This document shows, piece by piece, positions 7,312 to 19,403 of a DNA stretch of 64,000 nt. The position numbers and the translations under genes are program-made. Under the pieces are notes generated by a model, which saw nothing but the letters and a program-made list of their open reading frames with translations, was not told where the DNA came from and did not search any database. This stretch comes from Sulfuriferula sp. AH1 (GTDB lineage Bacteria > Pseudomonadota > Gammaproteobacteria > Burkholderiales > Sulfuriferulaceae): positions 2,790,001 to 2,854,000 of the forward strand of contig NZ_CP021138.1 of NCBI RefSeq assembly GCF_002162035.1, in the 5' to 3' direction. Numbering within the stretch: position 1 is the first letter of the stretch; every line of letters starts with the position of its first letter.

Positions 7312-10300
7312 ATGGACAGACAAAGCTGGTTGCAGGGGACTCTTTACCGCCCCGATTTCGAACAAGATAGTTGTGGTTTCGGCCTGATGGCCCAGCTGGA
7401 TGACCAGCCGAGTCACTGGCTGGTGCAGACGGCGATTTCGTCCCTGGCCTGCCTGACCCACCGCGGGGCTGTCGCTGCCGACGGCAAATCGGGTGATGGC
7501 TGCGGTTTGTTATTCAAAAAACCTGATGCATTCCTGCGTGCGGTTGCCGCCGAATGCGGTTTTACCCTGAATTCCCATTATGCCGCCGGCGTGGTGTTTC
7601 TGAATCAGGATACCAACTTTGCAGCCGTCGCTCGCGATACACTGAATCGCGAACTGACTAATCAGGGCCTGGTTGTTGCCGGCTATCGCCAACTCCCGGT
7701 CAATATTTCCGTATGCGGCAAATACGCACTGGCGACGTTGCCGCACTTTGAGCAGATATTCGTCAATTGCCCGGAAGAAATGGACGCCGAGATCTTCGAG
7801 CGCAAACTCTATATCGCCCGCCGCCTGACCGAAAAAACGCTGGCAAATGACAAGACTTTCTATATTCCGACGCTGTCCGGCAATGTAGTGCTCTATAAAG
7901 GGCTGGTGATGCCGGACGCATTACCGGTTTTCTATAAAGATTTAAGCGACGAACGCTTTGCCTCTTCGCTGGCGGTTTATCATCAGCGCTTCTCCACCAA
8001 CACCTGGCCGGAATGGCGTCTGGCGCAGCCGTTCCGCTACCTCGCGCACAACGGTGAAATCAATACCGTACAAGGCAACCGTAACTGGTCACTGGCGCGT
8101 GAGCGCAAATTTGCGACGCCGCTGTTGCCAAACATAGCCGATGTCAGCCCTATCGTATCGCGCAACGGTTCCGACTCCTACAGCATGGATAACATGCTGG
8201 AAGGTCTGGTCATGGGCGGTGCGGGGCTGTTCCGCAGCTTGCGTATGCTGATTCCGCCCGCATGGCAGAACGTGCCGGAAATGGACGCTGACCTGCGCGC
8301 CTTCTACGAATATAATTCCATGCACATGGAACCATGGGACGGCCCTGCCGGCGTGGTATTGACCGATGGCCGTTACGGCGCCTGCCTGCTTGATCGCAAC
8401 GGCCTTCGTCCGGCGCGTTATGTGGTCACCAAAGACCGTCATTTCACCATCGCTTCCGAGATCGGCGTGTGGAATTACGCGCCCGAGGACGTCGTGCAGA
8501 AAGGCCGCATCAAGCCGGGGCAGATGATTGCAGCCGATCTGGCGACCGGCAAGATACTATTGCCTGCCGACATCGAAGCCGAACTGAAATCAGCTCGACC
8601 CTACCGGGAATGGCTCAAGCAATCGCAGCGCCTTGAGCTGGGCATGGAACAGGATGCCAAAGTGGCGCGCCTGGATGCCCCCAGCCTCTCCATCTACCAG
8701 AAACTGTTCGGCGTGAGCTTTGAAGAACGCGACCAGATTCTGCGCGTGCTGGCCGAAGACGGTCAGGAAGCCATCGGCTCAATGGGCGACGACACGCCGA
8801 TGGCGGTATTGTCGCAGAAGGTACGCTCGCCATTCGACTATCTGCGTCAGCAGTTCGCCCAGGTCACCAACCCGCCGATCGACCCGATCCGCGAAGCCGT
8901 GGTCATGTCGCTGAATACCTGCTTCGGCCCGGAACGCAATTTGTTCGAACAGACGCCGGAACATGCCCACCGCCTGGAAGTTCCATCGCCAGTGCTGTCG
9001 CATGACGCATTCACGCATCTGACCACATTGACGGACCCGGCCTACCGTTCGGTACACCTGAAACTGTGTTACCACCCGGCAGAGACCAACCTGAAAGCCG
9101 CGCTGGAGAAACTCACAGCTGACGCGATCGCCGCAGTAAAAGCAGGCAACGTCATCCTTGTGCTTTCCGACCGCAGCATCGGCAAAACCCTGTTGCCTAT
9201 CCACGCCCTGTTTGCCGTCGGTGCGGTGCACCATGCGCTGATTGCAGCCGGCTTGCGTTGCGACTGCAACATCATCGCCGAAACCGCCTGCGCGCGCGAT
9301 CCGCATCAGATCGCATGCCTTATCGGCTATGGCGCGACTGCGGTTTATCCTTACCTGGCCTATCAGGCGATTCTGGAAATGATAGACAGCGGCGAAGTCA
9401 AACTCAAGCCGGAAAAAGCGCTGGCCAATTATCGCAAAGGTACCGACAAGGGCCTGCTCAAAGTGTTGTCGAAAATGGGTATTTCAACCATTGCCAGCTA
9501 CCGTGGCGCTCAGCTGTTCGAAGCCGTCGGCGTGCATGAGGAAGTCATCGACCTCAGTCTGAAAGGCACGGTTTCGCGTATTTCCGGTGCAAATTTTGCC
9601 GATTTCGAAGAAGATCAGAAGCAGCTCGCACGTGCAGCGTTCAACCCGATGCGCCCTATCGGCCAGGGCGGCTTGCTCAAATTCATCTTCGGCGAAGAAT
9701 TCCACGCCTACAACCCCGATGTGGTAATTCAACTGCAGAAGGCCGTTAAATCAGGTGATTACGAGCTGTACAAGAAATATGCCGGGCTGGTCAACGGCCG
9801 CCAGGTCGCCATGCTGCGCGACCTGATGGGTTTGCGTGAAGATACCCAGGCGATTCCGCTGGAAGAAGTCGAATCCGTAGAAAAGATCCTCAAACGCTTC
9901 GATTCGGCAGGAATGTCGCTCGGCGCGCTGTCACCCGAAGCCCACGAAGCGCTGGCTGAAGGCATGAACCGCATCGGCGGACGTTCCAACTCCGGTGAGG
10001 GCGGTGAAGATCCTGTGCGTTACGGCACGATGAAAATGTCCAAGATCAAGCAGGTCGCATCCGGACGTTTCGGTGTCACCGCGCATTATCTGGTCAATGC
10101 CGAAGTGTTGCAGATCAAGATTTCACAAGGCGCGAAACCGGGTGAAGGCGGCCAATTACCCGGGCATAAAGTATCCGAAATGATCGCCCGTTTGCGTTGC
10201 GCCAAACCCGGAATCTCACTGATTTCGCCGCCGCCGCATCATGACATCTACTCAATCGAAGATCTGGCCCAATTGATTTTCGACCTGAAGCAGGTCAATC

Positions 10301-11756
10301 CGCAAGCACTGGTATCGGTCAAGCTGGTCGCAGAACCGGGCGTGGGTACGGTTGCCGCGGGCGTTGCCAAAGCCTATGCCGATCTGATCACCATCTCCGG
10401 TTACGATGGCGGTACCGGCGCATCCCCCTCACCAGCGTGAAATACGCAGGTACGCCATGGGAACTCGGGCTCACCGAAGCCCAGCAGGTATTGCGAGCCA
10501 ACGGCTTGCGCGGCCGTGTGCGCGTACAGGCGGACGGCGGCCTGAAAACCGGCTATGACGTGATCAAGGCCGCCATTCTGGGCGCCGAGAGCTTCGGCTT
10601 TGGTACCGCGCCGATGATCGCGCTCGGCTGCAAATACCTGCGCATTTGCCACCTCAACAACTGCGCTACCGGCGTAGCGACCCAGGACGAACGTCTGCGC
10701 AAGCAGCATTTCATCGGTCTCCCGGAAATGGTGGTGAACTTCTTTACTTTCGTCGCAATGGAAACCCGCGAATGGATGGCCAGGCTGGGTATCCGCAGTA
10801 TCGAGGAACTGATCGGCCGCATCGACCTGCTCAAACTCAATCAGGGCGATACCGCCCGCCAGGGACGCCTGAATCTGCAGACATTGCTGAGCCAGGGCGG
10901 CATCCCGGAGACCGAACCGCGCTTCTGCGTGGAAGCCTCCAATCCATCGTTCGACAAGGGCGAACTGGCAGAACATATGGTCAAGGATGCCATGCACTGC
11001 ATCCAGACCAAAACACCAACGACGCTGGAATATACCGTGCGCAACGTGAACCGCTCGATAGGCGCACGCTTGTCCGGCGAGATCGCCCGCGCGCATGGTG
11101 CAGAAGGCCTTCCGACCGGTTGCCTGACCATCAAATTGCGTGGTTCGGCCGGCCAGAGCTTCGGTGTATGGAACCATAACGGCCTGGATCTGTTGCTGGA
11201 AGGCGATGCCAACGATTACGTCGGCAAGGGCATGTCGGGCGGCATCATTGCCATCCAGCCACCCAAGCAGTCGGGTTTCGTTGCACATGAAGCCGTGATT
11301 ATCGGCAACACCTGCCTGTATGGCGCAACAGGTGGCGAGCTGTTTGCCGCCGGCCTCGCTGGTGAGCGTTTCGCAGTGCGTAACTCCGGTGCTTACGCGG
11401 TCATCGAAGGCGCAGGCGATCACTGCTGCGAATACATGACCGGCGGCTGCGTTGTGGTTCTGGGCGAAACCGGTATCAACTTCGGCGCAGGCATGACCGG
11501 CGGCTTTGCACTGGTTTACGATGCAAAAGGCGACTTTGCGCATCGTTACAATAATGAGCTCATTGATATCCAGCGCATCCATACCGAACCAACGGTTGAA
11601 TATCGCCACTTCCTGAAGCAGCGCCTCGAGGCGCATGCCATGCATACCAACAGTGCACGGGCACAATGGATGCTGGCGCACTTCAATGAAGTTGTGGCGC
11701 AGTTCTGGCTGGTGAAGCCCAAGGCTGCAACTTTGGATAGCTTGTTAAAGGCTTGA
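7312..11756 (+). pseudogene. gltB: Glutamate synthase (NADPH) large subunit, gltB, with a single-base frameshift
   Basis: Catalyses transfer of the glutamine amide to 2-oxoglutarate. The reading frame opens at 7312 and has the glutaminase domain after a short propeptide (nucleophile Cys21 in FEQDSCGFG, then HRGA and GDGCG). The central and FMN/synthase domains follow, with [13 protein letters not shown] and, after the break, GLTEAQQVLRANGLRGRV. The frame stops at 10438-10440 right after GGTGASP. The continuation (KYAGTPWELG, then the Fe-S region and the Gln-rich beta-helix) is in the next frame to 11756. Adding one base in the C5 run at 10424-10428 restores the family sequence [21 protein letters not shown] and gives 1481 residues, the normal GltB length. 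The rest is intact and gltD follows, so a sequencing undercall is the likelier explanation. Confidence 0.9.
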
Positions 11757-11893
11757 TAGCACATTAGGGCAAGCCATGGTACAGAGTGACTCTGCGGCGC
11801 AAACGGTAGCGATCGGCACCGGCTTGCGCACTCCGCCTCACCGTGCCGGTTTGTGCAACGACGCAAATGCGTCCCTGAAATAATTTGGTTTAG

Positions 11894-13306
<1,413 letters not shown>

Positions 13307-13326
13307 ACCGGACATTATGGCTTGCC

Positions 13327-13348
13327 GGGGTAAGCAGCCGCTTACCCC
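13327..13348 (+). terminator. Hairpin after gltD (possible terminator)
   Basis: Nine-base-pair stem GGGGTAAGC / GCTTACCCC with a 4-base loop, 20 bp after the gltD stop and 28 bp before hemE. It lacks a long T run (the next bases are ATTTCC), so it could be a weak terminator or an mRNA processing or stability element. Confidence 0.45.
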
Positions 13349-13375
13349 ATTTCCAATTACTTGCACTCGATAACA

Positions 13376-14440
13376 ATGTCAAAACTCAGAAATGATACCT
13401 TCCTGCGCGCGCTAATGCGCCAACCCACTGAATATACGCCGGTCTGGATGATGCGCCAGGCAGGTCGGTATTTGCCCGAATACAATCAGACGCGCGCCCG
13501 CGCGGGCGATTTTCTGTCGCTGTGCAAAAATCCGGATCTCGCTACCGAGGTCACATTACAGCCTTTGGCACGTTTTCCACTGGATGCCGCCATTCTTTTC
13601 TCGGATATCCTGACCATTCCCGATGCAATGGGTCTGGGCCTTTATTTCGCCCAGGGCGAAGGCCCGAAATTCGAGCGGCCGTTACGAGAAGAATGGGAAA
13701 TACGCGCACTCACAGCCCCTGATCCGCATGAGCATCTGGGTTATGTCATTGATGCCGTCAGCCAGATCCGGCATGCGCTGGACAATAGCGTGCCGCTGAT
13801 CGGTTTTTCCGGCAGCCCGTTTACCCTGGCCTGCTACATGGTGGAGGGAGAAGGCGGCACCGATTTTTCCACAATCAAGAAAATGCTGTATCAGCGCCCG
13901 GATTTACTGCATCACATTCTCGCCACCAACGCATGCGCAGTGACGGATTATCTCAATGCACAGATCGAAGCGGGCGCACAGGCCGTCATGATCTTTGACA
14001 CCTGGGGCGGCGCGCTGTCTCATGCGGCGTACCACGAATTCTCATTGCAATACATGCAGCAGATTATTGCCGGCCTCACACGTAAGCACGAAGGCGCCGA
14101 TGTGCCTGTCGTGCTCTTTACCAAAGGCGGCGGCAACTGGTTGGAAAGCATGGCTGCGACCGGCTGCGATGCGCTGGGACTGGACTGGAGCATCGATATC
14201 GGGCAAGCGCGCCAGCGCGTCGGCGATCGCGTTGCACTGCAAGGCAACCTGGACCCCGCCATCCTGCTAACCGACCCTGACACCGTACGCAATGAAGTAG
14301 CCAAGGTTCTGGCAAGTTATGGTCAGGGCCACGGCCATGTCTTCAATCTGGGTCATGGCATATCCCAGTTTGCGCCGCCTGAAAATGCAGCCGCATTGGT
14401 AGAAGCGGTGCATAACCTCAGTCCTGCCTATCATCGCTAA
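13376..14440 (+). CDS. hemE: Uroporphyrinogen decarboxylase
   Basis: A 354-residue cytosolic enzyme that decarboxylates the four acetates of uroporphyrinogen III to give coproporphyrinogen III in haem synthesis. It contains both family signatures: [15 protein letters not shown] near the N-terminus and [16 protein letters not shown] in the middle. [14 protein letters not shown] and the C-terminal [16 protein letters not shown] are also present. The in-frame TTG at 13361 would add five residues; the ATG at 13376 gives the family N-terminus ([12 protein letters not shown]). It follows gltD in the same direction. Confidence 0.97.
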   Translation: MSKLRNDTFLRALMRQPTEYTPVWMMRQAGRYLPEYNQTRARAGDFLSLCKNPDLATEVTLQPLARFPLDAAILFSDILTIPDAMGLGLYFAQGEGPKFERPLREEWEIRALTAPDPHEHLGYVIDAVSQIRHALDNSVPLIGFSGSPFTLACYMVEGEGGTDFSTIKKMLYQRPDLLHHILATNACAVTDYLNAQIEAGAQAVMIFDTWGGALSHAAYHEFSLQYMQQIIAGLTRKHEGADVPVVLFTKGGGNWLESMAATGCDALGLDWSIDIGQARQRVGDRVALQGNLDPAILLTDPDTVRNEVAKVLASYGQGHGHVFNLGHGISQFAPPENAAALVEAVHNLSPAYHR

Positions 14441-14620
14441 CATCCCGCTGGCGGATTCGGCCCTGAATCTGCCGGCCTTCCCTGCTCATCGCCCCGAATC
14501 AATTTTTTGGTGCATGATCACCCGAGAAAATCCCGCATCAGAACGCCCATAGTTAGCTTGCTTTGTTATGGTGAATTCTAAGATAGCCAGCTAATCCATT
14601 CATCCAGCAAGGCTTTTTTC

Positions 14621-14643
14621 TTATCCACATAAGCTGTGGATAA
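14621..14643. promoter_or_regulatory. Two perfect inverted DnaA boxes in the hemE-fau gap
   Basis: TTATCCACA at 14621-14629 and its exact reverse complement TGTGGATAA at 14635-14643 face each other across five bases. Both match the strict DnaA-box consensus. They lie in a 397 bp gene-free, AT-rich gap (14441-14837) between convergent hemE and fau. I see no dnaA, dnaN or AT-rich 13-mer array around them, so this is more likely a DnaA titration or regulatory site, or a bidirectional hairpin, than an origin. The rest of the gap shows no gene. Confidence 0.5.
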
Positions 14644-14837
14644 CTTTGTGGGTAAAACGAAAATAAAACGCTAAACCCGCTAACCGTAAAGACTTTTGCT
14701 AATTCGATTAAAAAATTCGCAACAAAATAGTAACAATAAATTCAATGGGTTATGTTTTGCTGATGGAACTTGAATTAGGCCATCAAAAAATTCTATATGG
14801 CGCACCCTCATTGTGCATAAGTAAAGCTTAATATTGC

Positions 14838-15428
14838 TTAAAACCGCCCAAAACGGTGCAGACCCTGCTCGGTCAGTATGGCATTGAGCGGGATGTCCCA
14901 AGGATCGTGCGGCAGTTTACCGGCAACATGCTGGCAGGCAAAAGCGACGCCGACCAGATAAGGGCGTCGCCAGCGTTGCCGCTGCAGCAGGAACGCCAGA
15001 CTGGCATCGTAATACCCGCCCCCCATGCCGATACGGTAACCGAAATCGTCATAACCTACCAGCGGCATGAACACCAGATCCAGATGCTGGGCTCGCACTG
15101 TCTTGCGTCCATGGTTTTCAGCGATGCCAAAGCGGTTATAGGTCCAGCGGTTACCGGCTTCCAGCCGGTTAAACCAGAGCTTCTTGCCGCGACCGAACGG
15201 CAACATCGGCAAATAGGTCTGTTTGCCCAGGCTCAGCACACGATTCAGCAATGGCAAGGTATTGATTTCAGCACCGTGCGGCAGATAGGCGCCGACATGC
15301 TGGTAGCGCCGCAACAAGCCGGCACGCAATGCATGCCGTACAATCTGCCGCGCCGCCTGCGTCCGCTGGCTAGCGCTTAGCGCACGGCGGCGGCGTTGCA
15401 ACTGGCTGCGTAACTGGGTTTTATCCAT
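14838..15428 (-). CDS. fau: 5-formyltetrahydrofolate cyclo-ligase
   Basis: A 196-residue enzyme that converts 5-formyl-THF to 5,10-methenyl-THF using ATP. The 5-FCL features are the Arg-rich N-terminal helix (MDKTQLRSQLQRRRRALSASQR), YLPHGAEINTLPLL, LVFMPLVGYDDFGYRIGMGGGYYDASLAFL and the C-terminal VGVAFACQ. The start at 15428 is chosen over 15449, since it fits the family N-terminus and the upstream ATG has no ribosome binding site. It lies downstream of zapA and the 6S RNA, the arrangement widely conserved in Proteobacteria. Confidence 0.93.
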   Translation of the reverse strand: MDKTQLRSQLQRRRRALSASQRTQAARQIVRHALRAGLLRRYQHVGAYLPHGAEINTLPLLNRVLSLGKQTYLPMLPFGRGKKLWFNRLEAGNRWTYNRFGIAENHGRKTVRAQHLDLVFMPLVGYDDFGYRIGMGGGYYDASLAFLLQRQRWRRPYLVGVAFACQHVAGKLPHDPWDIPLNAILTEQGLHRFGRF

Positions 15429-15559
15429 ATGCACATTTCTCGGCATCAACTGTATTGCTTTAAAAATTGGGTTTTACACAAACATGAGCCGACAAGATAT
15501 TTTATCGTGCCTTGATACGCGAAAGATTGGGAGTTGCACAAGAATCCGCCTGGGTGGGA

Positions 15560-15740
15560 GGGTGCCCCCCGCCAATGCCGTCAGACCGCTATCTTGAACC
15601 TAGGGTTCAAGGGGTCACAGCGCAAGCGCATCAGGCACATTAACGGGTAACGCGCACACCAGCACTCATCTATAGCTGCAACCTTGGCAAATTTATTGGT
15701 TCAAAGAATTCGCAGTCTAGGCGCACACCGCAGGGAGCAT
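15560..15740 (-). ncRNA. ssrS: 6S RNA (ssrS)
   Basis: Found by position and structure: the 320 bp gap between zapA and fau is the usual site of 6S RNA. On the minus strand the 3' half contains TTGAACCCTAGGTTCAAG, the conserved small hairpin of 6S RNA. CGGCAT and a G-rich 3' end follow, as in the E. coli molecule. The G-rich 3' end (complement of 15562-15573) can pair with CTCCCTGC near the 5' end (complement of 15730-15738) to close a long rod. 6S RNA binds sigma-70 RNA polymerase in stationary phase. Ends are approximate (about 180 nt). The small palindrome reads on both strands; the minus strand is chosen from the 3' flank and the zapA-6S-fau order. Confidence 0.75.
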
Positions 15741-15750
15741 AGCGGAGAGG

Positions 15751-16086
15751 TCAGGAGGATAGTGAATCGGGCGTATCGAACAAAGTTTCCTGCGGCCGCA
15801 ACGCTTCATCTATCATCGCTTCCATGGTTTCGATTTTACGCTCCAGCGCACTGATGTCAACGCCATTTTGTTTGGGGCGATTTTGCAGCTCGAAGGCGAT
15901 ATTCAGTGCCGCCATCACCGCGATACGCTCGACGCCGATAACCTTGCCCTGTTCGCGGATCTCGCGCATTTTCTGATCCAGATACTGCGCGGCTGCCTGC
16001 AATGCTTCCTGTTCGGATTCCGGACATGCGACACGAAATTCGCGTCCGAGAATATTGATATCCATGCTCTTGCTATCACGGCTCAT
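15751..16086 (-). CDS. zapA: Cell division protein ZapA
   Basis: A 111-residue FtsZ-associated protein. The family core DINILGREFRVACPESEQEALQAAAQYLDQKMREIRE is followed by the helix VIGVERIAVMAALNIAFELQ and a C-terminal coiled coil (ISALERKIETMEAMIDEALR). ZapA tetramers cross-link FtsZ filaments in the division ring. The start overlaps the stop of the upstream coiled-coil gene by four bases (16083-16086). An internal start at Met8 (MDINILG) is also possible. Confidence 0.94.
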   Translation of the reverse strand: MSRDSKSMDINILGREFRVACPESEQEALQAAAQYLDQKMREIREQGKVIGVERIAVMAALNIAFELQNRPKQNGVDISALERKIETMEAMIDEALRPQETLFDTPDSLSS

Positions 16087-16283
16087 AATTCGGCCCCGGG
16101 AATCTTGGATAACAGCGATTCCATGCGCGTGCGTGCGTAAATTACCCGCTCGCTGAGCTGCTTGTTATGATCGTTGGCCACCGCAAGCTGCTGGCGCAAT
16201 TTTTGATTCTCGGCACGCAAACTCTGGCACAATTCCAGCATTTGGCGTAATTTGATATCGAGCGAATTTAATTGAGATTCCAT
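16083..16283 (-). CDS. Small coiled-coil protein upstream of zapA (ZapB-like, TIGR02449-type)
   Basis: A 66-residue protein, almost entirely one alpha-helical coiled coil: MESQLNSLDIKLRQMLELCQ and onward, with heptad leucines to about residue 58. The length, charge pattern and translational coupling to zapA (ATGA overlap) match the small ZapB-like proteins that sit beside zapA in many Proteobacteria. The reading frame is open upstream to 16319, but Met at 16283 gives the family start. A role with ZapA at the division site is inferred from context. Confidence 0.75.
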   Translation of the reverse strand: MESQLNSLDIKLRQMLELCQSLRAENQKLRQQLAVANDHNKQLSERVIYARTRMESLLSKIPGAEL

Positions 16284-16318
16284 AGCTGTACTATAATTGG
16301 AAAAAATCAGCCGAGTCA

Positions 16319-16687
16319 ATGACTCATCGCCATTATTTGAAGGTAAATGCTAAGTATATGGATAATATCAGTCAATTTGTAGATCCGAACGCGAATTTCG
16401 ATGAAAACAATCCGCTGCGCGAAGACGCCGTGCATTACACCGCTATCAATGCCCGCGGCAAGACGTGTGAGCTGGTTGATAACACAGGAGAAGATCTCGA
16501 CCCAGCTGAGTGCCGGGATATCCTCAACGGCTTGCTGGAAAACGACATATTCGGTTTCCGCACCCTGTCTGCCAATGGCGGTGACACCATCAGCCTGGAT
16601 CGACGCGAGTCCACCCATGTGCAAGTCGGCGACGACCTGTACCGTCTCGTCGTATTCCGTTATCAGGCTCGCATCGAGTTGTTTTAA
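16319..16687 (+). CDS. Conserved-looking hypothetical protein, first of a two-gene unit
   Basis: A 122-residue acidic soluble protein with no signal peptide or membrane segment and no family I recognise. The likely true start is either 16319 or Met14 (MDNISQFVDP, ATG at 16358); neither has a strong ribosome binding site, although GAAGG lies 15 bases before the second. Coding quality is supported by a regular codon pattern and by the 1 bp overlap (TAATG) with the next gene, showing translational coupling. It is divergent from the zapB-like/zapA unit. Confidence 0.7.
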   Translation: MTHRHYLKVNAKYMDNISQFVDPNANFDENNPLREDAVHYTAINARGKTCELVDNTGEDLDPAECRDILNGLLENDIFGFRTLSANGGDTISLDRRESTHVQVGDDLYRLVVFRYQARIELF

Positions 16688-17214
16688 TGGCCTATCTGCT
16701 CGACTACATCAAATCGCGCTGGGCGCCCAAAGGCAGTGTCGTCACTGCCGGTGTACCGCCCGAGCAGCGGGTGGATCAGGTACCGGTCACCCCTGATCTC
16801 ATCGCGCGCCATCTGGCAGGTGCGCCATCGTTGCCGCAAAACGATGCGGCGCGAACCATGCTCTACGCCGCCTTGTCCGACCCTCTGTTTATCCAGATTG
16901 GCCCGCGCCCGCTGGCTCAACAGCTTATCGCCCGCGGACTGGATGCCGAACTGGAAACGCTGGTCAAATGGCTTACCGTCCTCACGCTGGAAGTTACCCG
17001 GGAAATGTACATCAATGCAGCCCGCCATCGCGAGGGCGCCGTAGGTATCCGCTTGTTTCCGGTTGCCACCCAGCCGCAAGCAGATATTGCCGCGCTGTGC
17101 AGCGCCGACTCGTACGGACTGGGTGCCGGCATATACCCGTTCGATGCCGTGCCTGCCAATCCCACTCCAGGCCAGACTTGCGGGTTCTATGTTCGTGTCG
17201 TGCTCGAAGATTAG
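16687..17214 (+). CDS. Hypothetical protein coupled to the preceding gene
   Basis: A 175-residue soluble protein, not recognised. It has an N-terminal Tyr/Leu-rich start (MAYLLDYIKSRWAPKG), a helical middle (PLAQQLIARGLDAELETLVKWLTVLTLEVTREMYINAARHREGAVGI) and a C-terminal segment ending GFYVRVVLED. Its ATG overlaps the stop of the previous gene by one base, so the two products are probably made together. It ends 38 bp before the cobalamin riboswitch; nothing links it to cobalamin except position. Confidence 0.7.
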   Translation: MAYLLDYIKSRWAPKGSVVTAGVPPEQRVDQVPVTPDLIARHLAGAPSLPQNDAARTMLYAALSDPLFIQIGPRPLAQQLIARGLDAELETLVKWLTVLTLEVTREMYINAARHREGAVGIRLFPVATQPQADIAALCSADSYGLGAGIYPFDAVPANPTPGQTCGFYVRVVLED

Positions 17215-17251
17215 CCGTATCGGTTCAATTTCGCTATAATTCGCGCACTTT

Positions 17252-17420
17252 GTCAGGTGCTGTACGCGTCAAAAGCGCACAGTTAAACGGGAAACTGGTA
17301 CAAAGCCAGTGCTGCCCCCGCAACGGTAAGCAAGTGTGGGCGCGTCATCAAGCCACTGTGTTATCACAACATGGGAAGGCGGCGCGTCAAATCTTGCGAG
17401 CCCGGATACCGGCCTGATAA
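17252..17420 (+). promoter_or_regulatory. Cobalamin (AdoCbl) riboswitch
   Basis: The conserved core elements of the B12 aptamer occur in order. CAGGTGC lies at 17255-17261, and GTTAAACGGGAA (the family GGGAA block) at 17282-17293. The B12 box is GCCAGTGCTGCCCCCGCAAC (17305-17324), followed by GGTAAGC. The 3' element is GAGCCCGGATACCGGCC (17398-17414). A TATAAT at 17235-17240 just upstream is a candidate -10. It precedes the btuB/btuM/cob operon, which it should repress when adenosylcobalamin is plentiful. Confidence 0.95.
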
Positions 17421-17503
17421 TGAACCGAAACATTGCGGGGAGGCAATGATGACGTGCATCCTCACCGCGCCAGCCGCATGAAGACTCACTGACTGATTTA
17501 ACT

Positions 17504-17552
17504 CTCCCGCTGTTTCATTTATCCACCGCAAGCGGGGAGCTTGCGTTTATTT
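17504..17552 (+). terminator. Riboswitch expression platform: terminator with competing anti-terminator
   Basis: A terminator-like hairpin CGCAAGC / GCTTGCG (17527-17533 and 17539-17545) is followed by TTTATTTC, directly before btuB. The left arm overlaps a second possible stem in which CTCCCGCT (17504-17511) pairs with AGCGGGGAG (17531-17539). The two structures exclude each other, as expected for a transcription-terminating riboswitch. Confidence 0.6.
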
Positions 17553-17563
17553 CAGGAATCAAC

Positions 17564-19389
17564 ATGCAATCACGTTACACCCTGAGCGCTATTGCGCTCG
17601 CCGTCACCACTTATGCCCACGCCGACACCCCAGCTATGTACTGGATGATGTCATCGTCACTGCGACGCGCACGCCCATCACCGTACAACAGGCCACCAGT
17701 GACATCACTGTCATTAGCCAGGAACAAATCCGCAACGCCGGTCAATCAACCCTGGTTGAATTGCTGCAAGCGCAAACCGGTTTGGAGCTTTCGCAAAACG
17801 GTGGCGCCGGAACCAGCTCCAGCATCTATATCCGTGGCGCAAACGCAGCGCACACCCTGGTATTGATAGACGGTATTCGCGCAGGCTCCGTTACCCTCGG
17901 CACAACTCCATTGGAAACGGTTGCGCTGGATCAGATCGACCATATAGAAATTTTGCGTGGCCCTGCCAGCAGTTTATATGGCTCGGACGCGATAGGCGGC
18001 GTCATCCAGATTTTCACCAAAAAAGGCCAGGGTGCGCCTAAACTCAATGCCGCAGTGGGTTTGGGTAGCTACGGACGCAATCAGGCGCGCGTGGGCTACA
18101 ATGGACAAGTCGGCGATACCCGTTTCAGTATGGGAGCAGGCTATGATAAAACCAATGGCGGCTTCTCGACACTACGTCCGGGCAGTTATGGCTACAACCC
18201 TGATAATGACGGCGACACAAAATACAGCGCGCATTTCAATCTCGATCAGGCCATCAACGCACAGAACAATATCGGTTTAATCACTTTATACAATCGCGAC
18301 CGCGTTGAATACGATGCCAATGCAACTGCTTATGATGATGCCATCAATCAGGTTAATTCGGTATCCGGCTACTGGAAAAGCCAGTTCAATCCGATTTGGC
18401 AAAGCCGTGTTGTGGTGGGGCGAGGCGAAAACCTCAGCACCAGCTTCAAGAACAACAATGCTATCAATCACTACAATAGCAGCCAAACCCAATATCAATG
18501 GCAAAACGATTTCAAATTACCAGTGGGCTCACTCACCGCGATTGCCGAACGCAACGAGCAACAGGTCAATTCCAGCCAGACTTATACGCTGTACCACCGC
18601 AACATTGATGCCCTGCAACTCGCTTATCAGGCAAACATAGCTGCACACAGCATACAAGCGTCGATACGCCGCGATGATTATAGCGATTTGGGCGGCCACA
18701 CCACGGGTACATTGGGTTACGGCTACGCCATCAATCCGAACTGGCGCGCCAGGGCATCTTATGGCACGGCATTCCATGCGCCGTCATTCAACGACATGTA
18801 TTACCCCAATATCGGCTGGTACACGGGCAATCCCAATCTGCGCCCGGAACAATCGCGCCAGGCTGAATTGGGGCTACGCTACCAGGCCGGCATCAATCAA
18901 TTTGGCATTACTGCATTCGAAAACCGGGTAAAAGACTTAATCATCTACGACAGCTCGGTTTACCCAAGCACCATGTCCAATATCAATACCGCAAAAATTC
19001 GCGGCATTGAGCTCTCCGGCGCTACCGAACTGGCCGGTGTACAGGTCAAAACAAACTACACCTGGCAAAACCCGGAAGACGGGACTACCGGAAATTTATT
19101 AGCGCGCCGTGCTCGTCAGCATGGCACTATCGATTTGGCTAAATCGGTGGGTGACTGGACATTCGGCGCACAAGCCATTGCATCAAGCATGCGTTACAAC
19201 GATGCGGCCAACACCACCCGCCTGGGCGGCTATACCCTGGTCAATCTGCGTACCACTTACCAGGTCAACAAGGAATGGCGCGCCATTGCCAAATTAAACA
19301 ATGCTTTCAACAAAGACTACCAAACCGTCAGTGGCTACAACACCCCGGGCGCAAATATTTTTGTTGGTTTAGAATGGCAACAGAAATAA
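17564..19389 (+). pseudogene. btuB: Vitamin B12 TonB-dependent receptor BtuB, with a single-base frameshift
   Basis: Outer-membrane cobalamin receptor. The start and signal peptide (MQSRYTLSAIALAVTTYAHA) lie in one frame. From about 17632 the TonB box and plug (DVIVTATRTP, SSIYIRGANAAHTLVLIDGI, IEILRGPASSLYGSDAIGGV) and the 22-strand-type barrel to the end (GANIFVGLEWQQK) are in another. One extra base in the CCCC run at 17628-17631 joins them as ADTPSYVLDDVIVTATRTP and gives 608 residues, close to the E. coli BtuB length. Directly downstream of the riboswitch. Either a real inactivation, with uptake left to another receptor, or a homopolymer undercall. The remainder has no further damage, favouring the latter. 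Confidence 0.88.
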
Positions 19390-19403
19390 GTTGATCCAGG
19401 GTT

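Noticed and set aside
14621-14643. Chromosomal or plasmid replication origin
   Set aside because: Only two DnaA boxes; no dnaA/dnaN, no iteron array and no rep gene in the neighbourhood.
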